Below are positions 46,204 through 54,572 of a DNA stretch of 64,000 nt, one piece after another (positions within the stretch are counted from its first letter, which is position 1; each line of letters starts with the position of its first letter). The DNA is from Polyangium spumosum (GTDB lineage: Bacteria; Myxococcota_A; Polyangia; Polyangiales; Polyangiaceae): positions 62,001 to 126,000 of the forward strand of contig NZ_WJIE01000004.1 in assembly GCF_009649845.1 (NCBI RefSeq), in the 5' to 3' direction. The notes beneath the pieces were generated by a model that saw only the letters and a list, made by a program, of their open reading frames with translations, searched no databases and was not told the origin of the DNA. The position numbers and the translations under genes are program-made.

Positions 46204-47048
46204 AGACGTACTTCCTGCCCCTGCTCGCCGCGTTCCTCCTGTCCGGCTCCGCGCAGACCTCGTCCGAGGCCGTCGCCGCGCCCGCGCCCGAGGTTGCTGC
46301 CGCTGCCGAACCCGCTGCCGCCGCCGCGCCCGCTGCCGCCGCCGCGCCCGCGCCCGCCGCCGCGCCCGCGCCGCCCGAGCTTCCCGCGGAGATGCGCGTG
46401 ATCCTCGGCAAACGTGTCGGGCAGAAGTTCACCGTCACCGTGGTTCGTCCGCGCCACGTCGTCACGATGGTGCAAGGGGACAAACGTGTGCTCGGCTCGA
46501 ACGAGGTCTCCCTCGCCGTCGACCCAGCGCAGGCGATCACCTGGGAGACGACCGATCGAACGACGCTCGAGACGCTCCGCGGCGAGGCCTTCGTCGACCT
46601 CCGGGAAGACGGGCGCCTCGACGCGGCCTCGCTCCGGCCGACCACGCTCCTCGCGCCCGTCGCGGAGGAGGCCGAGGGGCGACACGTCTGCAAGGCGTTC
46701 GAGGCGATGGACGCGGGCTTCTCGGTCGTCTGCCGCGTCGCGTCCTCGTCCGCCTCGGCCGCGCGTACCTTCGGCGAGAGCCCGCAGGGCGGCATCCTGA
46801 ACGTCGCGGCCGGCGAGTACACGTTCTTCCGCATGGAGCTCGATCCCGGCGCGGACGGCGTCGACGCCACGGTCCTCGGTTACTCCGCCGGCGCGCGTGG
46901 CCACGTCGTTCGCGCCGAGGCGAGCAAGCTCGCCGGCGAGGCGCGCCCCTCGCTCGCCTTGCTCTCCGCGTCGCGGGTGCAGCCCGTCCCCCTCCCGCGC
47001 ATCCGCCCGCATCACCACCGCTTTCCGCTCATCGATCCCTTCTTCTGA
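46200..47048 (+). CDS. Exported Ala/Pro-rich protein coupled to the dihaem cytochrome
   Basis: The 282-residue protein has a signal peptide followed by an Ala/Pro/Glu-rich spacer of about 40 residues. A domain starts near residue 62 (PAEMRVILGKRVGQKFTVTVV). It has two cysteines (near 160 and 180) and ends with a His-rich segment (RIRPHHHRFPLIDPFF). No family is recognised. The GTG at 46200 overlaps the TGA of the cytochrome gene, so translation is likely coupled. A partner or accessory role to the cytochrome is inferred from that; the C-terminal histidines could bind metal. Confidence 0.7.
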   Translation: MKTYFLPLLAAFLLSGSAQTSSEAVAAPAPEVAAAAEPAAAAAPAAAAAPAPAAAPAPPELPAEMRVILGKRVGQKFTVTVVRPRHVVTMVQGDKRVLGSNEVSLAVDPAQAITWETTDRTTLETLRGEAFVDLREDGRLDAASLRPTTLLAPVAEEAEGRHVCKAFEAMDAGFSVVCRVASSSASAARTFGESPQGGILNVAAGEYTFFRMELDPGADGVDATVLGYSAGARGHVVRAEASKLAGEARPSLALLSASRVQPVPLPRIRPHHHRFPLIDPFF

Positions 47049-47105
47049 TCCCCCACGGGCGAGCCTCGTTGACGCGGCCCGCGTGCTTCCCGCAAGCTCT
47101 CCTCG

Positions 47106-47990
47106 ATGCGCCACGCTCTGCTCCTCGCGCCTCTCTTCGCCGCCGCGTGTAGCGCCGCGCCCGCGTCCTCGGGCCCCACGAACGTCGCCGATCCCGGCTC
47201 CGTGCTCGTCGTCCTCGACGCCCCGCCCGCCGCCACGACGCCCGTCGAGGTCGCGGTCCCGCTCTCCGCCGCGCGCGTGGACCTCGAGTGGGCCATCTTC
47301 GGCGACACGCCCACCGTCGCGTGGGCGCCCGACGGTGTCCGCCTCGCGATCGCCAACCAGTTGAACTACCTCAACGTGCCCGCGCCGCCCGGCGAGGCCG
47401 GCATCGACGTCGTGGACGTGGAGACGGGCAAACGCACGCGTGTCCACGAGGGCCCTGGTTACCACCCGGCGTGGATCTCCAACAGCCAGATGGCCTTCGG
47501 CTGCTCGACCTACGAGTGCGACGACGCGGGGCAGGGGGTGTACCTGCTCGACCTCGCGAAGAAACGCGCGCGGCTCGCGCTTTCGCATGGCGTTTACCAC
47601 ACGCGCGCGAGCAAGGACGGCGGCGTGATCTTCTTCTCCGGCTTCCCCAACTACGAGGGCTGGATGAGCTGGAATCTGCGCAGCGCGATGCCCGAACGTA
47701 TCGCCGGCCCGAAGGACTCGTGGCAGGCGCCCGCGGCGCAGCTCGCCGATCAGTGCCCGTCGAAGGTCGGCGACCTTCGCGTCGAGCAACGTGGTGAGCA
47801 GGTGATCGTGGTGAACACCTCGACCGGCGATCGCCGCGCCCTCACCGCCGGGCATCCCTGGCTGCTCGGCTGGCCCGAGAGCCGCGGCGCCATCCAGCCG
47901 TGTTTGTCACCGGATGGGAGGTTCGTCGTGTACTTCTCGTGGCGCGGCGGCGCGGGCATCGTCGGCGTTCGCTCGATCGACGCTCCTTGA
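47106..47990 (+). CDS. TolB-like beta-propeller lipoprotein
   Basis: The 294-residue protein has a lipobox AAAC (about Cys15). WD40/TolB-like blades follow: TVAWAPDGVRLAIANQ, GYHPAWISNSQMAFG and IQPCLSPDGRFVVYFSW. These are typical of PD40-type propellers. Two cysteine pairs may form disulphides. It is probably a binding scaffold rather than an enzyme. The TGA at 47988-47990 overlaps the TTG start of the O-antigen-ligase-like gene. Confidence 0.75.
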   Translation: MRHALLLAPLFAAACSAAPASSGPTNVADPGSVLVVLDAPPAATTPVEVAVPLSAARVDLEWAIFGDTPTVAWAPDGVRLAIANQLNYLNVPAPPGEAGIDVVDVETGKRTRVHEGPGYHPAWISNSQMAFGCSTYECDDAGQGVYLLDLAKKRARLALSHGVYHTRASKDGGVIFFSGFPNYEGWMSWNLRSAMPERIAGPKDSWQAPAAQLADQCPSKVGDLRVEQRGEQVIVVNTSTGDRRALTAGHPWLLGWPESRGAIQPCLSPDGRFVVYFSWRGGAGIVGVRSIDAP

Positions 47991-49486
47991 GCCGAGCTTC
48001 TGCAAGACGAGCGGCCGCGTTCGTCCTCCTCGTCCTCCTGCCGCTCGCGACCTCGCCCTTCACGGTCGACCTCCGGCCGCAGAAGACGCTCGTCTTCGCG
48101 CTCGCGCTCCCTCTCTGCGCGTGGGGCGCGCCTTCCCTCGTGGCGACGCTCGCGCTCGCGCTTGGCCTCCTCGCGCTCCTGGTTTGGCCCGCCGCGCCCT
48201 GGGAGATCCTCGCCGTCGCCGCGGCTCCGGCCGTGTTCCGCGTGCTCTCGGGCCTGCTCGTCGAGGATCGCGCCTTCGTCCTTCGCCTCGCGCGCCGCGC
48301 CGTCCTCGCCGCGAGCGCCCTCGCCCTCGCGGGCGCGGTGGGCCTCGTGCCGTTCGAGACCTCTGCCTTCCGCCTCCCGTACCCGGTCCTCGTCGGCACG
48401 TTCGGCAATCCGAACCATCTCGCCGCCTTCCTCTTGCTGCTGCTCCCGCTCTGCGCCGCCGATCGCGCCTCGGCCGAGCGCCGCGCCGATCGTGTCGAGG
48501 CGACGGTCGCGCTGATCCTCGGCGCAGCGACGATCCTCCTCTGCCGCTCGCACCTCGCCGCCCTCGCGCTCGCCGCCGCGCTGCTCGTGCTCGTCCCACG
48601 CGCCGCGATCGCCGCGCCTCTCGCGGGCCTCGCGCTCGTCCCGATCGCGCTCGCCTCCGAGGCGTTCGTCCGCGCCTTCGAGGGCCGGCTCTACCTGCTC
48701 GTCGTGCACGCGCGTGGCCTGTCCCTGAAGACCTCGCTCCTCGGCGTCGGCCCTGACGCGATCACCACGCGTTTCCTCGACTGGCAAGCCGAGCACCTCG
48801 CGCTGCACCCCGAGACCGCGCGCTTCTGGACGTTCCCCGAGCACCCGCACGACGACGTCGCCGCGCTGCTGCTCGCGTTTGGCCTCGTCCCCGCGGCGCT
48901 CGCGCTCGTCCTCGCGCGAAAGAGCCTGCGCCTCGCGCCCGCCTTGCCTCGCGCCGAGCTACGCGCCGCGTGGATCACCTTCGCCTTGCTCGCGCTCGGG
49001 GCCGGCCTCTCGGCTTCGCCCGCGACCTGGATCGGCGCGCTCCTCGTGATCGCTTGCACCTTCCGCCCGCGGATCGCGCCGCCGGCCTCGTGGAACCTCG
49101 CCCGCGCAGGCCTCGCGTGTGCGCTCGCCTGGGCGCTCGTGGCCTTCGCCTGGGCCCTCTCGGGCTACCATCACCGCGAGGCGTTTCGCGTGGCGGAGGC
49201 CTCGTCCGCGCTCCAGCACACGCGCGCCGCGCTCGCTTTGCCGTTCGATCGAGCCCGCCTGCTCCACCTCGAAGGCCGCATCCTGCTCGAGCTGGGCCGG
49301 CCTCGCGAGGCCGCGGACAAACTCCGCGAGGCCACGCGCCACCTGCCGCACCCGATCGTGTGGAAGGCCCTCGCCGTTTCCGAGCGCGCCGCGGGCAGGC
49401 CGGAGGAGGCCCTCGCCGCGGCGCGCGCGTGGATCCACTACCGCCCGGGTGATCCCGAGGCGAAGGTGTTCCTCGAAGGTCGATGA
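47987..49486 (+). CDS. O-antigen ligase/polymerase-like membrane protein with C-terminal TPR
   Basis: The 499-residue protein has about ten membrane helices and the Wzy_C/WaaL-type segment GTFGNPNHLAAFLLLLLPL near residue 138. A large extracytoplasmic loop (about 235-300, including HDDVAALLLAFGLVP) follows. The last 90 residues form TPR-like helices (LEGRILLELGRPREAADKL). O-antigen ligases join polysaccharide to lipid A or protein. The TTG at 47987 overlaps the previous TGA as TTGA; the frame upstream is inside the lipoprotein gene. No glycosyltransferase genes are nearby, so the glycan is unknown. Confidence 0.8.
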   Translation: MSRASARRAAAFVLLVLLPLATSPFTVDLRPQKTLVFALALPLCAWGAPSLVATLALALGLLALLVWPAAPWEILAVAAAPAVFRVLSGLLVEDRAFVLRLARRAVLAASALALAGAVGLVPFETSAFRLPYPVLVGTFGNPNHLAAFLLLLLPLCAADRASAERRADRVEATVALILGAATILLCRSHLAALALAAALLVLVPRAAIAAPLAGLALVPIALASEAFVRAFEGRLYLLVVHARGLSLKTSLLGVGPDAITTRFLDWQAEHLALHPETARFWTFPEHPHDDVAALLLAFGLVPAALALVLARKSLRLAPALPRAELRAAWITFALLALGAGLSASPATWIGALLVIACTFRPRIAPPASWNLARAGLACALAWALVAFAWALSGYHHREAFRVAEASSALQHTRAALALPFDRARLLHLEGRILLELGRPREAADKLREATRHLPHPIVWKALAVSERAAGRPEEALAAARAWIHYRPGDPEAKVFLEGR

Positions 49487-49501
49487 GCGCGTGGGAGGGT
49501 C

Positions 49502-50833
49502 TTACTTCGTGGAACCGAACGACGTGTCGACGAGCAGCGCCTCGGGGATCGGATCACCCGTCAGCGTCTCCATGAACGCGACGAGGTCGTCGATCTCCTC
49601 GGGCGACAGGTTGAGCGGCACCATCAGCGGATCCTTCGTGCCCGCATAATCCGCGTCGCCCCCGCCCGCGTTGTAGAACTCGACCACCTCGCGCAGCGTC
49701 GCGAGGTGCCCCGTGTGCATGAACGGCCCCGTCTTCGCCACCGAGCGCAGGCCCTTCGTGCGGAACGCGCCCGTGAGCTTCTCGTCCTTCGTGACGCCCT
49801 TGCTGCGATCGATGTTCGGGTCGTCGTTGTAGATGCCCTTCGTGCTGAAGTCCCAGCCGAGGTAGACGTCGAGCGCGCCGAACCGGCCCGGATCGCCGCC
49901 CATCGAGGGAGGCAGCACGTGCTCGCCGATCTGCGGCACGCCCGTCACGTGGAAGGTGTTGTCGCTGAACGTCGGGCCCGCGTGGCACTCGACGCACGCC
50001 GCCTTGCCCACGAAGAGCCCGAGCCCGCGCTTGGCGCTCTCGCTGATCGCCGTCGTGTCTCCCGCCACGTACCGATCGAACGGCGCGTTGCCGCTCTGCA
50101 GCAGCCTGAGGTACGCCGCGAGCGCCTTGCCGAAGTTCGCGTAGCCGCGGTTGATCACGGCGCGATCCGCCTCGGGCATGCCGTTCCACACTTCGGGCGC
50201 CACCGTCGGCGACGCGATCGCCGGGAAACGCATGTCGTCCGTGAGCGCCGGATCGAGGTCCGGATCAAAGAGCTCGTCGTACGCCGCGCGGTAGTCCGCG
50301 TCGTTGTAGAGGAACTTCACGATCCCCGAGCGATCCGTGCCCATGACGAACTCGGCCGGGATGAGGCACTTGCCCCAGAGGTTGTCGTTGAAGCCGACCC
50401 ACCCGAACCAGTCCGTGTACGTCGCCACGTTCACCAGCGTGGGCGCGTTGCGGAAGAACCAGTCGATCGCGATCGACGTGTTCGCCGGGCTCGAGCGCGT
50501 GTCGACGAACCAGTCGGTCTTGATATGGCAGCTCTCGCAGGAGACCTTGCCCGCCTCGCCCACCTGTCCGAGATCGTTCGCCACCTTGATCGGCCCGGAG
50601 TAGCCCTTCTCGTAGAAGAGGCGTTGCCCGAGCGCGGCCGCCTTCGGGTCGTCGGCGAACGCGTTCGTCGTGTCCGCCTCGAGCGGCGGGAGCGGCGAGA
50701 GCTCCTGGATCGCCGCCCATTCCTCCGGCGTGAAACGACCGTCGACGAGCTCCGCGGCCTCGTCACCGCAGCCCGCCGCCGCGACGCACGCCGCCCCCAC
50801 CACGCACAACCAGAGCGATCTTCGTGTCTGCAT
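49502..50833 (-). CDS. Dihaem cytochrome c peroxidase/MauG-like lipoprotein
   Basis: The 443-residue protein has a lipobox AAAGC (Cys22) and the CCP/MauG fold with two CxxCH sites: VSCESCHIKTDW near residue 98 and AACVECHAGPTF near 279. HTGHLATLREVVEFYN near 385 is a conserved family segment. CCP enzymes reduce hydrogen peroxide; MauG relatives modify proteins, and the sequence does not decide between them. It begins three bases after the ABC exporter stop, so the two form an operon. The ATG at 50833 is at the head of the signal peptide. Confidence 0.9.
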   Translation of the reverse strand: MQTRRSLWLCVVGAACVAAAGCGDEAAELVDGRFTPEEWAAIQELSPLPPLEADTTNAFADDPKAAALGQRLFYEKGYSGPIKVANDLGQVGEAGKVSCESCHIKTDWFVDTRSSPANTSIAIDWFFRNAPTLVNVATYTDWFGWVGFNDNLWGKCLIPAEFVMGTDRSGIVKFLYNDADYRAAYDELFDPDLDPALTDDMRFPAIASPTVAPEVWNGMPEADRAVINRGYANFGKALAAYLRLLQSGNAPFDRYVAGDTTAISESAKRGLGLFVGKAACVECHAGPTFSDNTFHVTGVPQIGEHVLPPSMGGDPGRFGALDVYLGWDFSTKGIYNDDPNIDRSKGVTKDEKLTGAFRTKGLRSVAKTGPFMHTGHLATLREVVEFYNAGGGDADYAGTKDPLMVPLNLSPEEIDDLVAFMETLTGDPIPEALLVDTSFGSTK

Positions 50834-50836
50834 GGC

Positions 50837-52663
50837 CTAACGATACCCCTCCGCCTGCAGCGCGAACATCCGCGCGTAACGCCCGTCCTTCGCGACGAGC
50901 TCGGCGTGTGTGCCCTCCTCGATCACGCGGCCCCCGTCGATCACGAGGATCCGGTCGGCCATGCGCACTGTCGGGAACCGGTGCGAGACGACGAACGTCG
51001 TCCGGCCCTCGGCGAGCTTGCGGAACCGCTCGAAGACCGCGTGCTCCGCCTCCGCGTCGAGCGCCGCCGTGGGCTCGTCGAGCACCAGGACGTCGGCCTC
51101 CTCCCGCATGAACGCCCGCGAGAGCGCCACCTTCTGCCACTGGCCGCCGCTGAGCTCCGTCCCGTCCTTGAACCAGCGGCCGAGCTGCGTATCGAGCCCG
51201 CTCGGCAGCGCCGTGAGCACCTCGTCCGCGCCGCCACGCGTGAGCGCCCTCGACAGGCGATCCGCATCGTCCATGTGCGGCGTGCTCCCGAAGCCCACGT
51301 TCTCCCGCGCCGTGAGCTGATAGCGGTTGTAGTCCTGGAACACGACGCCGATGCGCCTCCGCAGCTCGTCGAGATCCCAGTCCACGAGGTCCTTGCCGTC
51401 GAGCAGGATGCGCCCCTCGGTCGGCGCGTAGAGCCTCGTGAGCAGCTTGATCAGCGTCGTCTTGCCCGCCCCGTTGTGCCCCACGAGCGCCACGCTCTGC
51501 CCGCGCGGCACGAACAGATCGAGCCGCTCGAGCGCGAGCTTGTCCTGGCCCGGATAACGGAAGCTCACGCCCTCGAAGCGGATGCCCCGCTCCCGCCCTT
51601 CGTCCTCCCCCGCCGCGGCCGCGAGCGCGGGCTTTTGCGGGCTCACCCCGTCGTTCGTCGGGATCGCGAGGTACGAGAACAGGTTCGACATGTACAGGTT
51701 GTGCTCGTACATGCCGCCGAGCGACGACAGGATCGACTGGAACGCCTGCTGCCCTTGCCGGAACGAGACGCCGTAGAGCACGAGGTCGCCGAGCGTGAGC
51801 TCCCCGCTCGCCGCGCCGAGGGCCATCGACGCGTAGCAGGCGTAAAACGCGCCCGTGCCGAGCAAGGACAGGGCCCAGCCGAGGCTCGCGCGTTTCACCG
51901 CGAGCGACCTGTCCTCGCGGTAGAACTTCTCGCCGAGCGCGCGGAATCGATCGAGCAGGAGCGGCCCGATCCCGAAGAGCTTGACCTCCTTGGCGTGGGC
52001 GTCGTTCGCGAGGACGTATTCCAGGTAGTTGAGCTTCCGCGCCTCGGGCGAGCGCCAGTTGCGGATCCGGAACGCGAGGTTGCCGAGCTTCACCTCCGCG
52101 ATCGCCCCCGGCAGCGACGCGAGCGCCAGCGCCAGCACCGCGTACGGGCTCCAGCGGAAGAGCAGCGCCCCGTAGCCGGCCAGCGTCACCAGGCTCTGCA
52201 CGATCCCGAAGGTCTCGGTCACCATCGCGAGTGGCCTCGACGACGCCTCGCGTCGCGCCCGCGTGAGCTGATCGTAGACGGCCGGCTCCTCGAAGTGCCG
52301 CAGCTCCAGCGTGAGCGCCTTCTCCAGGATCGCCCCGTTGATGTCGAGCCCGAGCCGCGCCCCGATGAGCGAACGCAAGAGCCCCATCCCGCGCTGCACG
52401 AGCGCGAGCGACGCGACGAGCGCGAGCTCCACGAGCACCCAGCGCAGCGTCGCCTCGCGCGAACGAGCGGCCACCGCGTCCACGATGGCCTTGCCCGCGT
52501 ACGCCACCCCGAGCGGCAGCACCGCGGCGGCGAGCGTGAGCCCGAAGAGCGCGATCGTCGCGAGCTTGGCCGACCGGAACAGGAGCAGGAGCGTCCGCGG
52601 CGTGTGCTCGAAGCTGCCGCGCAGGCGGTCGAGCAGGGTCGGCTTGGGGGGCGGCTCGGCCAT
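50837..52663 (-). CDS. ABC exporter, fused permease and ATPase
   Basis: The 608-residue protein has a six-helix exporter membrane domain (about 1-330) and an ATPase domain (about 360-600). The ATPase has Walker A GHNGAGKTTL, signature LSGGQWQKVALSRAF, Walker B VLVLDEPTAALD and the switch histidine in VVSHRF. It lacks a C39 peptidase domain. The Gln-Trp-Gln after LSGG is also seen in several peptide or lipid exporters. The substrate is unknown. The dihaem peroxidase gene follows three bases downstream. Confidence 0.93.
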   Translation of the reverse strand: MAEPPPKPTLLDRLRGSFEHTPRTLLLLFRSAKLATIALFGLTLAAAVLPLGVAYAGKAIVDAVAARSREATLRWVLVELALVASLALVQRGMGLLRSLIGARLGLDINGAILEKALTLELRHFEEPAVYDQLTRARREASSRPLAMVTETFGIVQSLVTLAGYGALLFRWSPYAVLALALASLPGAIAEVKLGNLAFRIRNWRSPEARKLNYLEYVLANDAHAKEVKLFGIGPLLLDRFRALGEKFYREDRSLAVKRASLGWALSLLGTGAFYACYASMALGAASGELTLGDLVLYGVSFRQGQQAFQSILSSLGGMYEHNLYMSNLFSYLAIPTNDGVSPQKPALAAAAGEDEGRERGIRFEGVSFRYPGQDKLALERLDLFVPRGQSVALVGHNGAGKTTLIKLLTRLYAPTEGRILLDGKDLVDWDLDELRRRIGVVFQDYNRYQLTARENVGFGSTPHMDDADRLSRALTRGGADEVLTALPSGLDTQLGRWFKDGTELSGGQWQKVALSRAFMREEADVLVLDEPTAALDAEAEHAVFERFRKLAEGRTTFVVSHRFPTVRMADRILVIDGGRVIEEGTHAELVAKDGRYARMFALQAEGYR

Positions 52664-52881
52664 TGCGGCCCCATTGTTGCGCGCTCCCCGTGAAACCGCC
52701 CGTGGCGTTCCTGCGGCGCCGCCCCGATGGTAGGGCCGCGTGAACGTCGTCCTTCATGAGACGCGGCGCACATTCCTGCTGTTGACGTCCGGTTCGGGCC
52801 ATGGTCATGCTGAGGCCCAGCGCTGGATCGTTCGCTCGAGCCTGCGCCCTTGCTTGTTCCTTTCGACGCCGAGGCGGGATG

Positions 52882-54558
52882 ATGGGTGGACGGTGGCACT
52901 GGTTGGGGGTCGCCCTCGTGGCGGGGGTGTGCACGACGACGGCGTGCGCGACGGCCGTGATCGACGAGTCCTCGGGCGGCACCGAGAGCGGCGGCGAGGG
53001 CGGCGCGGCTGGTGAGGCCGGCGCGGGCGGCGTCCTGAGCTCGAGCGGCGGCGCGGGTGGCGTCGGCGGCGAGGCTGGGATGGGCGGCGAGGGCGGCGAG
53101 GGCGGGATGGGCGGAGCGAGCGCGTCGAGCTCGTCGGCCTCGTCGAGCGCGTCGAGCTCGTCGAGCTCGGGCGGCGGCGGCAATCCGAACTGCGGCAATG
53201 GCGTGCTCGATCCGGGCGAGCAATGCGACGGCGTGGATTTCGGCGGCAAGACCTGCGCGAGCATCGGCCTCGGATCGGGCAACCTCCTGTGCAATGGGTT
53301 CTGCGGCATCGTCGCGAGCGGCTGCGTGCCCAAGGAGCTCTGCGGCGATTTCAAGGACAACGATCAGGACGGCCTGACCGACTGCGCCGACGACGTCTGC
53401 TTCATGGAGGCGGCGTGCCTCGACTCGTGTCACGCGCCGAAAGCGCTCTCCGTCCCGGGCTGGTTCAGCGGCGACACCTCGGGCCGGCCCGACACCCTGG
53501 CGGCCTCCTGCTCGCCCGTGACCGGCCGCGAGGCCATCTTCGAGGTCGTGATCCCGCAGGACGGCATGTTGACGGCCACCGTGAGTAGCTGGTCCGGCGT
53601 CGATTTCAGCGTCTCGCTCCGCGCGACCTGCGGCGATCCCGAGAGCGAGATCGCCTGCAACAACGAAGGCGACCCGTTCGGCGGCAAGGGCGACAAGGTC
53701 TCGCTCGAGGTCGTCCAGGGCCAGAAGCTCTACGTCATCGTCGACGGCGCGGCGGGCGGCTCGGGGTATTTCGACCTCAATGTCGACATGCCCCAGCCCG
53801 AGAGCTTCTGCTTTGATTTCTGGGACGACGATCAGGACGGCTACGTCGATTGCGACGACCCGACGATGTGCCAGGGGACGTTCGCGTGCCAGCCCGGCCC
53901 GACGCCGCTCGGCGGGCCATGCTTCTCGAACTACGACTGCCAGGCGAACGCGAACGATCCCGTCTGCCTCCAGTCGTACCAGGGCTTCCCCGAGGGGCTC
54001 TGCAGCGAGTGGTGCGACCTCGCCGCGCAGGACTGCCCCGGCGACGGGTATTGCGTGGATCTCGGCTTCGGCAGCGTGCACGGCGTCTGCCTCGACGGCT
54101 GCGTCGCCGACGCCGATTGCCGCCTCGGTTATGCCTGCGTCGACGAGGGCCACCCGACGAAGGTCTGCCGGCAGGGGCCCGAGGCGAACTGCGACAATTA
54201 CGCGGACGACGACGACGACCAGCTCACCGACTGCGAGGACCCGAGCTGCCAGGGCACGCCGGCCTGCCAGCCCGGCTCGAAGGCTGCCGGCCAGCCCTGC
54301 GCCACCTCGAACGAGTGTTACGCCGGGCAAAACGACCCGCTCTGCCTCGCGCAAGATTGGTACGGTTATCCGGGCGGCTACTGCTCGGAGTACTGCAACT
54401 TCCAGGATGATTGCGGCCCGGGCTCGATCTGCGTGAGCTGGTTCTTCTTCCCGAGCGGCGCCGGCACCTGCATGCGCACCTGCCAGTCCGACGCCCAGTG
54501 CCGCCCCGGGTATTCCTGTTACGACAATGGCTTCAGCGAGAAGTTCTGCATCTGGTGA
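52882..54558 (+). CDS. Cys-rich surface lipoprotein with Myxococcus Cys-rich repeat
   Basis: The 558-residue protein has a signal peptide ending near CTTTAC (a degenerate lipobox). About 85 residues of Gly/Ser runs follow. A Cys-rich region starts with CGNGVLDPGEQCDGVDFGGKTC, the Myxococcus cysteine-rich repeat signature (TIGR02232/DUF4215 type). A jelly-roll-like domain follows (about 215-315). Three Asp-rich C-x-D-x-x-D-D blocks resemble calcium- or metal-binding thrombospondin-3-like segments (FKDNDQDGLTDC, WDDDQDGYVDC, YADDDDDQLTDC). GAGG seven bases before the ATG at 52882 supports the start. Surface location and metal binding are inferred. Confidence 0.8.
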   Translation: MGGRWHWLGVALVAGVCTTTACATAVIDESSGGTESGGEGGAAGEAGAGGVLSSSGGAGGVGGEAGMGGEGGEGGMGGASASSSSASSSASSSSSSGGGGNPNCGNGVLDPGEQCDGVDFGGKTCASIGLGSGNLLCNGFCGIVASGCVPKELCGDFKDNDQDGLTDCADDVCFMEAACLDSCHAPKALSVPGWFSGDTSGRPDTLAASCSPVTGREAIFEVVIPQDGMLTATVSSWSGVDFSVSLRATCGDPESEIACNNEGDPFGGKGDKVSLEVVQGQKLYVIVDGAAGGSGYFDLNVDMPQPESFCFDFWDDDQDGYVDCDDPTMCQGTFACQPGPTPLGGPCFSNYDCQANANDPVCLQSYQGFPEGLCSEWCDLAAQDCPGDGYCVDLGFGSVHGVCLDGCVADADCRLGYACVDEGHPTKVCRQGPEANCDNYADDDDDQLTDCEDPSCQGTPACQPGSKAAGQPCATSNECYAGQNDPLCLAQDWYGYPGGYCSEYCNFQDDCGPGSICVSWFFFPSGAGTCMRTCQSDAQCRPGYSCYDNGFSEKFCIW

Positions 54559-54572
54559 CGGAGGATCTCGAC

